36,732 nt of DNA from assembly GCA_014361445.1 (NCBI GenBank), contig JACIVQ010000010.1, positions 1 through 36,732 on the forward strand. The letters run 5' to 3'. This stretch comes from Methanosuratincolales archaeon (lineage in GTDB: Archaea > Thermoproteota > Methanomethylicia > Methanomethylicales > Methanomethylicaceae). Numbering within the stretch: position 1 is the stretch's first letter; each line of letters starts with the position of its first letter. Shown piece after piece: positions 1 to 7,419 of this stretch. Made by a program: the position numbers and the translations under genes. Below the pieces are notes generated by a model that saw only the letters and a program-made list of their open reading frames with translations, made no database searches and was not told the DNA's origin.

Positions 1-2
1 AT

Positions 3-899
3 CTGAATAAAGATGCAATTCCTATTATATTGAGAAATGTAAAACTGAATGGCTTGGAGGAAAAAGTCGAGGTTGAGCACAGAGATGCCAACCTACTCTT
101 AGCAACGCACTCTGAGCCTGGGAAAAGGTTTGACTTCATAGATCTTGATCCTTTTGGGACCCCAGTTCAGTTTCTCGACTCTGCGATCAGGGCTATAAAG
201 AATGGGGGCATCATTGCCCTCACCGCGACTGATACTGCTCCCTTATGCGGGGTCTACATGAAGCCCTGCCTCAGGAAATACGGTGCCCTTCCATTGAGAG
301 GTGAATTTTGCCATGAGGTCGGTCTCAGGATTCTGATCGGCTCTACTGTCTATGCCTCCATAAAAGAGGACTTCGGGGTAATGGTATTGCTATCTTACAG
401 TGTGGATCATTACTTCAGGGCTTACCTTCAGCTGGAGCTGGGCGCCAAAAAAGCGGACGCATCAGCCTCTTTGTTGGGATACATTTTTTACTGTCCGAGT
501 TGTAGCTGGAGGGGTACAGCACCATTGAGCGGGGAAATGATTTCATCTTGTCCTTTATGCCAAAAACCTCTCAAGAGGGCTGGACCGCTCTGGTGTGGTC
601 CCCTCGGAGATAAGCGATTTATGCAATCTATCTTGGAACAAGATCTATCATCAATGAATACTAAAAAGCGGATTGAAAAGATGCTCCACCTCCTGATCGA
701 CGAATCTGAGATGCCCCCCACCTACTACTCTGTGGACTCTCTCTCGAGCAAAATAAAGCGCGGACCTCCTCCAGTATCATTAATCATACAAAGGCTTAGG
801 GAAAGAGGATATGTTGCCTCTCCTACACATTTCAACCCAAAAGCCTTCAAAACTAATGCCCCGTTGGGCATAATAATGGAGACTATTAAAGAGGCTTAA
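3..899 (+). CDS. trm1: tRNA (guanine26-N2)-dimethyltransferase, 5'-truncated by window edge
   Basis: Trm1 uses S-adenosylmethionine to methylate G26 of tRNA. The ORF track starts at a TTG (30), but the frame stays open to base 3 and reads 'LNKDAIPIILRNVKLNG', typical of the Trm1 methyltransferase core, so the true start lies left of the window. The catalytic stretch 'DFIDLDPFGTP' and the following 'ALTATDTAPLCG' are the classical Trm1 signature. A four-cysteine zinc-type patch follows (CPSC ... CPLC), and the C-terminal domain has the usual 'YYSVDSLSSKIKRGPPP' stretch. The gene ends with TAA and a short T-run that may terminate it. No operon partner is visible downstream. Identification is very secure. 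Confidence 0.96.
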   Translation: MNKDAIPIILRNVKLNGLEEKVEVEHRDANLLLATHSEPGKRFDFIDLDPFGTPVQFLDSAIRAIKNGGIIALTATDTAPLCGVYMKPCLRKYGALPLRGEFCHEVGLRILIGSTVYASIKEDFGVMVLLSYSVDHYFRAYLQLELGAKKADASASLLGYIFYCPSCSWRGTAPLSGEMISSCPLCQKPLKRAGPLWCGPLGDKRFMQSILEQDLSSMNTKKRIEKMLHLLIDESEMPPTYYSVDSLSSKIKRGPPPVSLIIQRLRERGYVASPTHFNPKAFKTNAPLGIIMETIKEA

Positions 900-1131
900 T
901 CTTTTTCCAACAATTAATAAAAAAGTTTACATAAGGGTGACAGAGAACCCATCAATAACAATATTAAAGTTATACATACATGCATGCTAAAAAATTCTAC
1001 AAAATTCTAATTGTATCATCTTGTGAATCTTGTAAGTGTAAAGCCACAGTTCGCTTGGGAGGAGTCGCCGCCCATTAACCGCTAATATATTTTCGCCCTC
1101 CCTCTTCCCTTTAAAAATCCATCAGAGTATA

Positions 1132-1401
1132 ATGTCTCAGAGGGACCGCGGCAATGATCGGCAACCAAAACCGACACCAAGAGACGCCCAGCCCGCCCCG
1201 CCGTGCCTGGCAGAGGACATCTACGACTTGGAGGTCACTCACTTCGATAACCCGAACAACAGGAAGTGCTACAAGGCGATGAAGGAAAGGAATGCGTCCG
1301 CCAGCACAGTATTCGACTTCCTCTTCGACATTCTGGAGGGGGCGGCACCACATAAACAGGATGACAATCCCTTGAAGCACTTCATACCGATCCCCCTTTA
1401 A
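1132..1401 (+). CDS. small hypothetical protein, 89 aa
   Basis: I do not recognise this protein. It has a proline- and charge-rich N-terminus (residues 1-28) and a more ordered C-terminal half with alternating hydrophobic and charged residues ('TVFDFLFDILEG'). There is no signal peptide or membrane segment. Codon choice (GAC, TTC, AAG, AAC, GAG) matches the well-expressed genes nearby and contrasts with the AT-rich DNA on both sides, which is the main reason to think it is coding. A TATA-like TTTAAAAA ends about 15 bases before the ATG, closer than usual, and no ribosome site is obvious. A 113-aa antisense ORF overlaps it but has poorer codon use. The gene stands alone next to a transposon-derived fragment, so it could be a passenger gene. 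Confidence 0.5.
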   Translation: MSQRDRGNDRQPKPTPRDAQPAPPCLAEDIYDLEVTHFDNPNNRKCYKAMKERNASASTVFDFLFDILEGAAPHKQDDNPLKHFIPIPL

Positions 1402-1412
1402 ATTGTGAACGG

Positions 1413-1664
1413 GAAATCCCACATGCTTTAGCGGTGGAATGAGAGCGAACATTTATATCATCCCTTTTTTTATCATTATTTTTTGCGTAGGCATGGGGCA
1501 GGCCGAAGTTACGCCTGTGGAGACCGAGACCTCCGTAACCCACCTTCCACACGGGCTCTGCTGAAACGGCCTCATCTGCCGAGGCCTCCGCTGTGGGTGC
1601 GTGGGGATCGAGTCTGGTCGTGGAAGCAGGAAGCCCACGGGCTTCATCCGTGGGTAGCTCACAA
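1413..1664 (+). mobile_element. IS200/IS605-derived mini-element candidate (TnpB tail remnant plus end hairpins)
   Basis: This ~250-bp stretch carries no intact gene. The left part (about 1413-1446) has a GCTTTAGC-centred hairpin followed by 'GGTGGAATGAGAGCG'. The right part has a perfect 7-bp stem CCCACGG/CCGTGGG (1634-1640 with 1648-1654) followed by GTAGCTCACAA. Between them, one frame reads 'GQAEVTPVETETSVTH' and then stops (~1495-1563), which resembles the C-terminal end of archaeal TnpB (OrfB) proteins. The same pair of ends at similar spacing recurs at 6166-6428, and the right-end motif again at 7231-7270. IS605-family right ends carry such subterminal hairpins, and in TnpB systems the transcript of this end forms the omega-RNA. 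This looks like a deleted, non-autonomous copy. Exact boundaries are uncertain. Confidence 0.6.
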
Positions 1665-1760
1665 ATTCCCCAGAGCCAGTGCACATGATTTCAACACAAA
1701 AGCAGACAATGCCTGATTCTATCAAATGTAAACAAAAGAAATCAAAAATTAACCAAAGGT

Positions 1761-1770
1761 ATTTATAAAG
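1761..1770 (+). promoter_or_regulatory. TATA box of the S-layer operon
   Basis: ATTTATAAAG lies about 60 bases before the S-layer ATG, in AT-rich DNA. Transcription from about 1790 would give a leader of roughly 35 bases containing the hairpin and ribosome site described next. Confidence 0.6.
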
Positions 1771-1792
1771 ATTTCATGATACCTCTTCAACA

Positions 1793-1818
1793 GGCCTACC
1801 CAATAGGCTAAAAGGTGA
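1793..1818 (+). promoter_or_regulatory. 5' leader hairpin and ribosome binding site of the S-layer gene
   Basis: GCCTA (1794-1798) and TAGGC (1804-1808) form a perfect 5-bp stem around a CCCAA loop, extended by a G-U pair. GGTGA at 1814-1818 follows directly, 8 bases before the ATG. The hairpin would sit at or near the start of the message, where such structures can protect abundant envelope transcripts. That role is inference. Confidence 0.5.
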
Positions 1819-1826
1819 AATAAAAT

Positions 1827-4800
1827 ATGAAAAAAATATTGAGTACTCTATTATTAGCGACCCTAGTGCTCTCAGTTGTAGCAGTAGCAGGCGTAGTACC
1901 AGTGCACGCTGCTTTTGAGGGGCAACTCAAAACCTCTGCTGAAGCTCAAGGCAACAAGATTTACCTAAACCAGTCCATCGAGATCAGGGTTGTAGACAAC
2001 GACCTAAATTTAAACGTTAGCGATTTCGATTCTGCATCAATAACAATTGATCTACTCGATGCGAACGGAGAAGTAAACGAGACTATTCCGGCATATTTAA
2101 ACGAGACTTTCCCGAACAGCGGCGAGTTCGTAGGTTATCTAATTGTCAACAGCTCTGTAGATATGGAAACCCACACTGAAAATATTCGTGATACTGCTAC
2201 TAATATTACTATATCGGTTCTACCTGGTACTGGCACATATAACGCTACTGTATTCAATTCATCTTTCGTAAAAGAAGGTTGGACGTTCGTGATAACCTAC
2301 CCCGAGGCTGGATCTACTCCAAAGAGCGTCACTCTGACGTATGCTCCTTCATATGACCCTACAAGCGCGGACATCTCTCTAGACAGATCTGGCGACCCTA
2401 TAGTCTACCCATTCGACCACGCATCTATCAAAATGACCGTTAAAGATTATGATCTAAACAAAGATCCGACAGCAAGAGACCGACCTCAAATTCGCATTAA
2501 TATGACGGATTATTCGAATCTTTTGATTAACGACTCGGCGGTGCTAGAATTCGTCGAAACCGGCATAAACACTGGCATATTCGAATGTACGATCGAATAT
2601 AATAACGCTACAACAGACTCATCTAATTTAATATTGGAACTCGAAAACCCCGGCACAGGAGTACCGATAGAGATCCTCTATAATGACAGTAAAAACAACC
2701 CATCTGTGTTCATTCAATTCGCTAAATTCACGCGGGCTTTGGACGTCCCCTCCACATTTACGACCTCTGGCGACTTACTTATAAGGATCCAGGACAACAA
2801 CGAGAACGTGAGGAGCTGGGCTCCCGATTATATAACCGGCTTCGTTAATGTAAGCGTGGGCGGCGACTACGAGGTCATATTAGGAGGGAACTTCACCGAG
2901 ACAGGCGCGGATACGGGCATATTCGAGTATACCCTACGAGTCACCATAGGGGATCACGAAATAAACAGTACAAAGCTAGAGTTTAACGCCGCATCCTTTA
3001 GTGAAACTGTAAATGTTCTGTATAAGGACAGCGCAGGTAATACGTTGGCAAGCACACAGACGAAGCTCTCTACGACGGCAGCCAGTTTGACATCCGATAA
3101 GACCATTTACAAGCCCACGGAGACGGTCACCCTGACACTCACAGCGCCAGACTTGAATGTCGACACTGGATACAACATATACCCAATATCGGTCAGTACG
3201 AACCAACTGATTAAGGAGATACAGGCAGATTTGGATAATGTGAAGGTCGGCAACTTCTCTGTTAAGGTCAACGACGATTACGCAAATGCTACGGGTGGGT
3301 TGACGCTGAACTTTGTGGAGGACGGGACAAACACCGGTATATTCAAGGCATCCCTCCCGCTCGATAAAGTAAAGACAACGTCGGGCGAGGACCTCTCCGA
3401 CGGTGATACTGTTAAGGTCATATGGTACGACCTCATAAACAACGAGGAATCCTCGGTAACATTGACGATCGGAGTGCCTGCCTCGGAAGTCTCAATGGAC
3501 AGGAGCGTTTACCCTGCCCCCAAGGATGGCGATGTAAAGATAAAGATAACCGTCTATGACCCAGACGAAGGTTCATCCTCAACTGTAGACACATTATCCG
3601 ACGCGATCAACATCACGGTCTACTACGCCAATGGGACAATGGTGCCTACTCTAACTGAGTTAAAAGATCTGACCGAGACCGGTCCTGCGAGCTATACCTT
3701 CACATACACCTACACACTTCAATCAACTACAACAACACAGTCGCCCGCGCTCATAGGTGGGACTATCAAGGTAATGTACTCTGATCCCAGTGCAAATAAG
3801 TTGGTCAATGCCACAGCGACGATCTCTAACACGGACGCCTCCATAACAGCCAACGTGACCTCTGCGACCGCTGGCACTGCCATAAAGTTCACTATAAATG
3901 ACCCGGACGCCAACAGGGACGGGACCACCGCTGAGGATTTAGATGCTACTGTTGAATACACGCCGGCCGGGGCGAAATCTGCAACTACAACAACATGGAC
4001 CTTCAAAGAGACAGACAAGTCCACAGGGGTCTTCGAGTACACTATAACACTCCAGAAGGACTTTAAGGTTGAGCCTGGCACAACCATAAAGGTGACCCAC
4101 GTAGACACAACGCCGTCGTTCGTCACAAACCAGATGGCGTCATACACCAACCAGTCCTACTCATGCACTGTCAGTGTGCCGAGCTACACAGGATCGATCA
4201 CCACAGACAAGGACGAATACGGCCCATTCACAAAGATAACGATCCGCGTTACCGACCCTGACCTCAACACAGACATAACCGCCAAGGACCCGGTTGATAT
4301 ATCCTACAAGAAGTCAGGTGTAGTCGGAACATTCACAGTAACACTCACTGAGACCGGCGTCAACACCGGTGTGTTTGAAGGAACTGTTGACACCACAGAA
4401 GATGACATTGGCAGGAGCATTCAGTTCTTCTACTTAGACAATAAAGACGCAAGTGGCAACTCTGTGTACGTATCAAAGACCGTCACTGTCGCAGCCAAGA
4501 CGGGCAGCATAGAGTTCGACAAGAGCTACTACAATGTAGGCGACCTTGCCACTATCACAATAAAGGACAATGACATGAACAGCGTCTCTACAACTAGACA
4601 ACAGATCAACGTGGTTGTAACCTCAACGTCAGATCCCATCGGAACTACTGTAGTAGCGACCGAGACAGACGTCAACACCGGGGTATTCACGGTAACGATA
4701 CAGATATCCTCATCCCCCGCAGAGGCAGGGAAGATCTACGCCAAGGTAGGTGACACCCTCTACGCAGAGTACGAAGATACGTACCCGTCGACCTACACCT

Positions 4801-5204
4801 CCGCCAACAAAACCGCCCAGGTAGTGAAGACAAGCGCTGTTGTGGGCGTACCGGTCGAGAGGCCCGTACCAGCCAGCGAACAGAAGTTCGTAGACCCCAA
4901 CACAGGTGCAGAGAAGACCGAAGGAAAGGTCAATGAGGCCATCGGACTCCAGGCCACCGTTAAGAACGTCGATGCCGTATCAAAGACCTTCACTGCCATA
5001 TTCAAGGTGAAGGACTCTGCCGGAGTGACCATATTCATAAGCTGGATCACCGGCACGCTAGCGCCAGGGCAGGAACTCACGCCAGGCGTCTCATGGACAC
5101 CTTCCGCAGCTGGTACGTACACGGTTGAGGTACTCGTAGTCAAGACCTTAGCAGAGCCAACACCGTATTCAGACATACAGACGAAGGCGCTGACAGTGAC
5201 TTAG
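1827..5204 (+). CDS. S-layer lattice protein, secreted, repeat-rich
   Basis: This 1125-aa protein probably forms the outer protein lattice of the cell. It starts with a Sec signal peptide (basic MKK, hydrophobic run, 'VVPVHA' around residues 22-28). The rest is a chain of about eight beta-sandwich-like repeats of 100-140 residues. Each has a 'D.DLN' turn and an 'ETGxNTGxFE' hallmark (near residues 244, 357, 498, 727, 842, 945, with weaker copies near 90 and 615). The motif is familiar from S-layer-like proteins of Thaumarchaeota and other TACK archaea. The last ~90 residues resemble a CARDB-like domain. There is no C-terminal membrane anchor; the adjacent gene supplies one. Asn-X-Ser/Thr sequons are numerous, especially in the N-terminal third. 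Codons in roughly the first third end in A/T more often than later ones. Confidence 0.85.
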   Translation: MKKILSTLLLATLVLSVVAVAGVVPVHAAFEGQLKTSAEAQGNKIYLNQSIEIRVVDNDLNLNVSDFDSASITIDLLDANGEVNETIPAYLNETFPNSGEFVGYLIVNSSVDMETHTENIRDTATNITISVLPGTGTYNATVFNSSFVKEGWTFVITYPEAGSTPKSVTLTYAPSYDPTSADISLDRSGDPIVYPFDHASIKMTVKDYDLNKDPTARDRPQIRINMTDYSNLLINDSAVLEFVETGINTGIFECTIEYNNATTDSSNLILELENPGTGVPIEILYNDSKNNPSVFIQFAKFTRALDVPSTFTTSGDLLIRIQDNNENVRSWAPDYITGFVNVSVGGDYEVILGGNFTETGADTGIFEYTLRVTIGDHEINSTKLEFNAASFSETVNVLYKDSAGNTLASTQTKLSTTAASLTSDKTIYKPTETVTLTLTAPDLNVDTGYNIYPISVSTNQLIKEIQADLDNVKVGNFSVKVNDDYANATGGLTLNFVEDGTNTGIFKASLPLDKVKTTSGEDLSDGDTVKVIWYDLINNEESSVTLTIGVPASEVSMDRSVYPAPKDGDVKIKITVYDPDEGSSSTVDTLSDAINITVYYANGTMVPTLTELKDLTETGPASYTFTYTYTLQSTTTTQSPALIGGTIKVMYSDPSANKLVNATATISNTDASITANVTSATAGTAIKFTINDPDANRDGTTAEDLDATVEYTPAGAKSATTTTWTFKETDKSTGVFEYTITLQKDFKVEPGTTIKVTHVDTTPSFVTNQMASYTNQSYSCTVSVPSYTGSITTDKDEYGPFTKITIRVTDPDLNTDITAKDPVDISYKKSGVVGTFTVTLTETGVNTGVFEGTVDTTEDDIGRSIQFFYLDNKDASGNSVYVSKTVTVAAKTGSIEFDKSYYNVGDLATITIKDNDMNSVSTTRQQINVVVTSTSDPIGTTVVATETDVNTGVFTVTIQISSSPAEAGKIYAKVGDTLYAEYEDTYPSTYTSANKTAQVVKTSAVVGVPVERPVPASEQKFVDPNTGAEKTEGKVNEAIGLQATVKNVDAVSKTFTAIFKVKDSAGVTIFISWITGTLAPGQELTPGVSWTPSAAGTYTVEVLVVKTLAEPTPYSDIQTKALTVT

Positions 5205-5217
5205 AGGGTGACAAGCG

Positions 5218-6114
5218 ATGCAGACAAGGACAATAACCCTCTTACCTTCCTTTTTCTTGGTACTGTGCCTCCTAGCTGCACCGGTAATGGCTGCTACATT
5301 AACGGTCACAACCGATGCAGATACATACTCTCCTGGTGATACGATCTCTGTCTCTGGGACCGCAGTGGCAAACACAGACGTCACCATACAGCTCCTCAAC
5401 CCCAACGGGCAGCTCGTCGACATAACGTACGTGAGGTCGGGCTCGGACGGCTCGTACTCTACCTCATTCAAGACCCCCTCTACTATGCCCACTGGTCAGT
5501 GGGTACTCGGCACATACACAGTCAAGGCGTTCATGGGTACCCAGACCGCCACCAAGACTATAACCATCCAGCAGAAGATCGCCGTGACCGGTAAGGTCGT
5601 GGACTCTGCTGGTGAAGGAGTCGCTGGTGCAACGGTCACTGTGGGTACCGCCTCAGGCACAACAGGTGCAGACGGCTCCTTCACGGTATCCCTCTCAGCA
5701 GAGGGCACCTACACGTTGAAGGTGACAAAGACTGGGTACTACACATACACAGAGACTGTGACCGCATCCTTGGGGACCAACGATGTTGGCACCATTCAAC
5801 TGACGAGCCTTGAGGACAAGATCGCTGCACTTGAGAGCGAAGTCGGCAATCTGACCGAATCCCTAGAGACTGCCCAAAGCGATATAGCATCCCTAAAGAC
5901 TCAGGTCCAGCAACTCCAAGCTATTACAACCACGGTCACACAACTCCAGAGCACGGCAAATTCACTACAGTCTAGCGTGAACTCGTTGCAGTCTAGCGTG
6001 AACGCACTGCAAGCTACAGTGGCACAACTCCCGGCGTTCTACGCGCTCGCATTCATCGGCATAATAATCGCCGTAATCGCTGTCATCCTTGTATACAGAA
6101 AAATAGCCAAGTGA
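5218..6114 (+). CDS. S-layer stalk/anchor protein with coiled coil and C-terminal membrane helix
   Basis: This 298-aa secreted protein probably ties the S-layer to the membrane. In order it shows a signal peptide ending near 'APVMAA' (about 25), an Ig/MG-like beta domain (27-120), a carboxypeptidase-regulatory-like domain starting at 'GKVVDSAGEGVAGATV' (about 122-195), a coiled coil (about 197-270) with exact heptads 'SLQSSVN SLQSSVN ALQATVA', and one membrane helix (about 273-293) with a short basic tail. The gene begins 13 bases after the S-layer stop and has its own GAGGGTGA ribosome site, so the two form an operon. The order lattice gene then coiled-coil anchor gene resembles slaA-slaB of Sulfolobales, although I see no clear sequence kinship. 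The stalk role is inferred from architecture and position. Confidence 0.75.
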   Translation: MQTRTITLLPSFFLVLCLLAAPVMAATLTVTTDADTYSPGDTISVSGTAVANTDVTIQLLNPNGQLVDITYVRSGSDGSYSTSFKTPSTMPTGQWVLGTYTVKAFMGTQTATKTITIQQKIAVTGKVVDSAGEGVAGATVTVGTASGTTGADGSFTVSLSAEGTYTLKVTKTGYYTYTETVTASLGTNDVGTIQLTSLEDKIAALESEVGNLTESLETAQSDIASLKTQVQQLQAITTTVTQLQSTANSLQSSVNSLQSSVNALQATVAQLPAFYALAFIGIIIAVIAVILVYRKIAK

Positions 6115-6130
6115 ATAAAACCGTAACTTA

Positions 6131-6147
6131 CCCTCTTTTTTTATTTT
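6131..6147 (+). terminator. T-rich terminator of the S-layer operon
   Basis: CCCTCTTTTTTTATTTT begins 16 bases after the stalk gene stop. Archaeal RNA polymerase terminates at such U-runs without needing a hairpin. Confidence 0.6.
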
Positions 6148-6165
6148 GAGTTTTATAAAGCGAGT

Positions 6166-6428
6166 GCCCAGAAAACCTAGAGCTTCAGCTCTGGGATGAA
6201 TGGGCGATTAAATATTTCAGTTTTGAAGTTAAAGTTGAGGATGTTCCGATGACTGATGAAGCCATGTTGGCTGAGGTTTAATGTAGGAATTAGCCCATGC
6301 CTTAACGGGAGGTATGGGATAGCGGGTGTGTGAGCCCCGCGAACCAGCAGATGAGGCAAGAACGCAACGGCGTAAAGCATACTCCAAACGCTGGAAACTC
6401 CCGATTTTAATCGTGATGTAGCTCACAA
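6166..6428 (+). mobile_element. second IS200/IS605-derived mini-element candidate
   Basis: This ~260-bp stretch is laid out like 1413-1664. On the left, GCCCA (6166-6170) pairs with TGGGC (6201-6205) around an inner hairpin AGAGC-ttca-GCTCT, followed by 'GGGATGAATGGGCG'. On the right is CGATT/AATCG (6402-6413) followed by GTAGCTCACAA (6418-6428). Inside, further stems can be drawn: CCCATGCC with GGTATGGG (~6295-6319, one G-U pair) and GCGGG with CCCGC. One frame reads 'CVSPANQQMRQERNGVKH', which may be degraded TnpB C-terminal sequence, but several stops interrupt all frames. No transposase gene is present. It may be a relic or a mobilisable non-coding element encoding an omega-RNA-like transcript. 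The DNA between 6429 and 6545 has no gene; it contains only a short hairpin at 6487-6504. Confidence 0.5.
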
Positions 6429-6545
6429 CGATCCTTTCCACCTCAGCCTTTATGAAAGGTTGGAGCTTTTCAGTATTTGGTACCTGCTCGCTGCGCCGCA
6501 CGAGTCTCAAAGAGCGCTAATGGTTTCTCGTATCCTTTTAATAGG

Positions 6546-6894
6546 TCATTTGGCAAGGGGGTGGGGCGTTTCCAGGTCTCTCTGAAGGTCCTCCGCCTCG
6601 TGTAGCATCCCTTGGGCGCCTTCATCCTGTCCCAAAGCTCTCAGAATGGCGGCGTTGCTCTGATAAAGCAGGGCGATCCTATCTAGTACCATGAACTCTG
6701 CCGAGGAGTAGGCTCTGAACCTGAAGAAAGCCTTCTATCTCCTCTAATAGGCGAGGCTTTCTTATCCCTGTATTCTCTTCAAGGAACTCCCTTATCACGG
6801 CGCTGAGCGTGGTGTCCCTCTCTCTACAGTACGCATGGGCTTGCTCAAGGAGGCTCTTCGGCAACTTAAAGTTTGAGACGACCTTTTCCTCCTT
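6546..6894 (-). pseudogene. frameshifted ribbon-helix-helix family protein (antitoxin-like)
   Basis: The - strand frame from about 6882 reads 'VVSNFKLPKSLLEQAHAYC' and continues 'TLSAVIREFLEENTG'. This is the pattern of a ribbon-helix-helix DNA-binding protein such as VapB/CopG-type antitoxins. That frame stops at 6679, but coding-like sequence continues in a second frame ('FRFRAYSSAEFMVLDRIALL') to a stop at 6546, so one insertion or deletion seems to have split a ~115-aa gene. At the 5' end an ATG with AAAGGAGG (~6894) is also out of frame with the RHH segment; otherwise a TTG at 6864 would start a shortened protein. Alternatives are two overlapping small genes or sequencing error. No toxin gene is adjacent. 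Confidence 0.5.
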
Positions 6895-6996
6895 TCATCT
6901 TTTTCCAGCCCTTACTATGGGATCTTTTCAAGAATCTTTCCTTTCAAATTCCCTACAATACCATATTTAGGAGGAGCAATTAACAATGCGTAGCAA

Positions 6997-7007
6997 ACTT
7001 TTTATCT
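6997..7007 (+). promoter_or_regulatory. TATA-like box before rps30e
   Basis: The T/A-rich run CTTTTTATCTT lies about 33-43 bases before the S30e ATG, a distance that would give a very short leader. The assignment rests on position and composition only. Confidence 0.4.
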
Positions 7008-7039
7008 TACGCTTTATTCAGTAGTTTGGATGTGATGTT

Positions 7040-7198
7040 ATGCCATCGCATGGTTCTCTCACAAAGGCTGGAAAAGTAAGATCTCAGACTCCAAAGGTTC
7101 CTGCTAAAGAACGAAAGGGTCTAAGGCCTCTTCATAGGAACAGGAAAAACTACATCAAGAGAGTCCTGTACGCTCCTTCAGAGACTGGCAGAGCATAA
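7040..7198 (+). CDS. rps30e: 30S ribosomal protein S30e
   Basis: This 52-aa, strongly basic protein is too short for the ORF track. It starts '[19 protein letters not shown]' and continues with runs of Arg/Lys ('[11 protein letters not shown]'), the diagnostic sequence of archaeal/eukaryotic S30e, a small protein of the 30S subunit that contacts 16S rRNA. The eukaryotic version is made as a ubiquitin-like fusion; the archaeal one, as here, stands alone. It is a single-gene unit between the frameshifted RHH gene and a transposon-end fragment, so an insertion has landed immediately behind an essential translation gene. Identification is secure. Confidence 0.95.
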   Translation: MPSHGSLTKAGKVRSQTPKVPAKERKGLRPLHRNRKNYIKRVLYAPSETGRA

Positions 7199-7230
7199 AA
7201 ATCTGCTACACCCCATTTTTATGAGAAACG

Positions 7231-7270
7231 CCAGAAAACCCACGGGCTTACAGCCTTGGGTAGCTCACAA
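7231..7270 (+). mobile_element. solo IS200/IS605-type right-end fragment
   Basis: 'CCAGAAAACCCACGGGCTT' followed by an imperfect hairpin and GGGTAGCTCACAA closely matches the right end at 1631-1664. Here no left end and no transposase remnant are visible; rps30e lies directly upstream. It is probably a relic of an element whose body is gone, or an orphan omega-RNA end. The remaining DNA to the decarboxylase start (7271-7419) holds only its promoter. Confidence 0.5.
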
Positions 7271-7348
7271 TTAGCGTAGTAATAAGGTTTTAATCATTAA
7301 AAACCACCCTCCATTTTTAGTCTACATGGTCTCAAGGAAATGGTTAAC

Positions 7349-7356
7349 TTTAAATA
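7349..7356 (+). promoter_or_regulatory. TATA box of the speD-family gene
   Basis: TTTAAATA lies 64 bases before the proposed GTG start. A GGAGG at 7401-7405 follows within the leader. Confidence 0.5.
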
Positions 7357-7419
7357 CAACTTTTATTTCTGTGCAAAATTGTAGAATTTCCAATATGCGA
7401 GGAGGATCTCGAAACAAAA

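Noticed and set aside
1111-1452. 113-aa - strand ORF
   Set aside because: Antisense to the better-supported 89-aa gene; it has no promoter and runs into the element's left hairpin.
1483-1716. 77-aa + strand ORF in the track
   Set aside because: It runs through the TnpB tail remnant in the wrong frame and across the right-end hairpin ('EAHGLHPWVAH' is the hairpin translated), so it is not a gene.
3719-5176. Long - strand ORFs inside the S-layer gene (143 and 127 aa)
   Set aside because: Shadows created by the repeat-rich, Thr/Val-rich coding strand; no starts or promoters support them.
6246-6276. Possible C/D box guide RNA (TGATGA ... CTGA)
   Set aside because: Only one C-like and one D-like box are visible, with overlapping ACTGATGA and no D'/C' pair; too weak.
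6177-6510. Two - strand ORFs (67 and 93 aa) over the second mini-element
   Set aside because: They read through hairpins and structured non-coding sequence, with composition unlike neighbouring genes; probably chance open frames.
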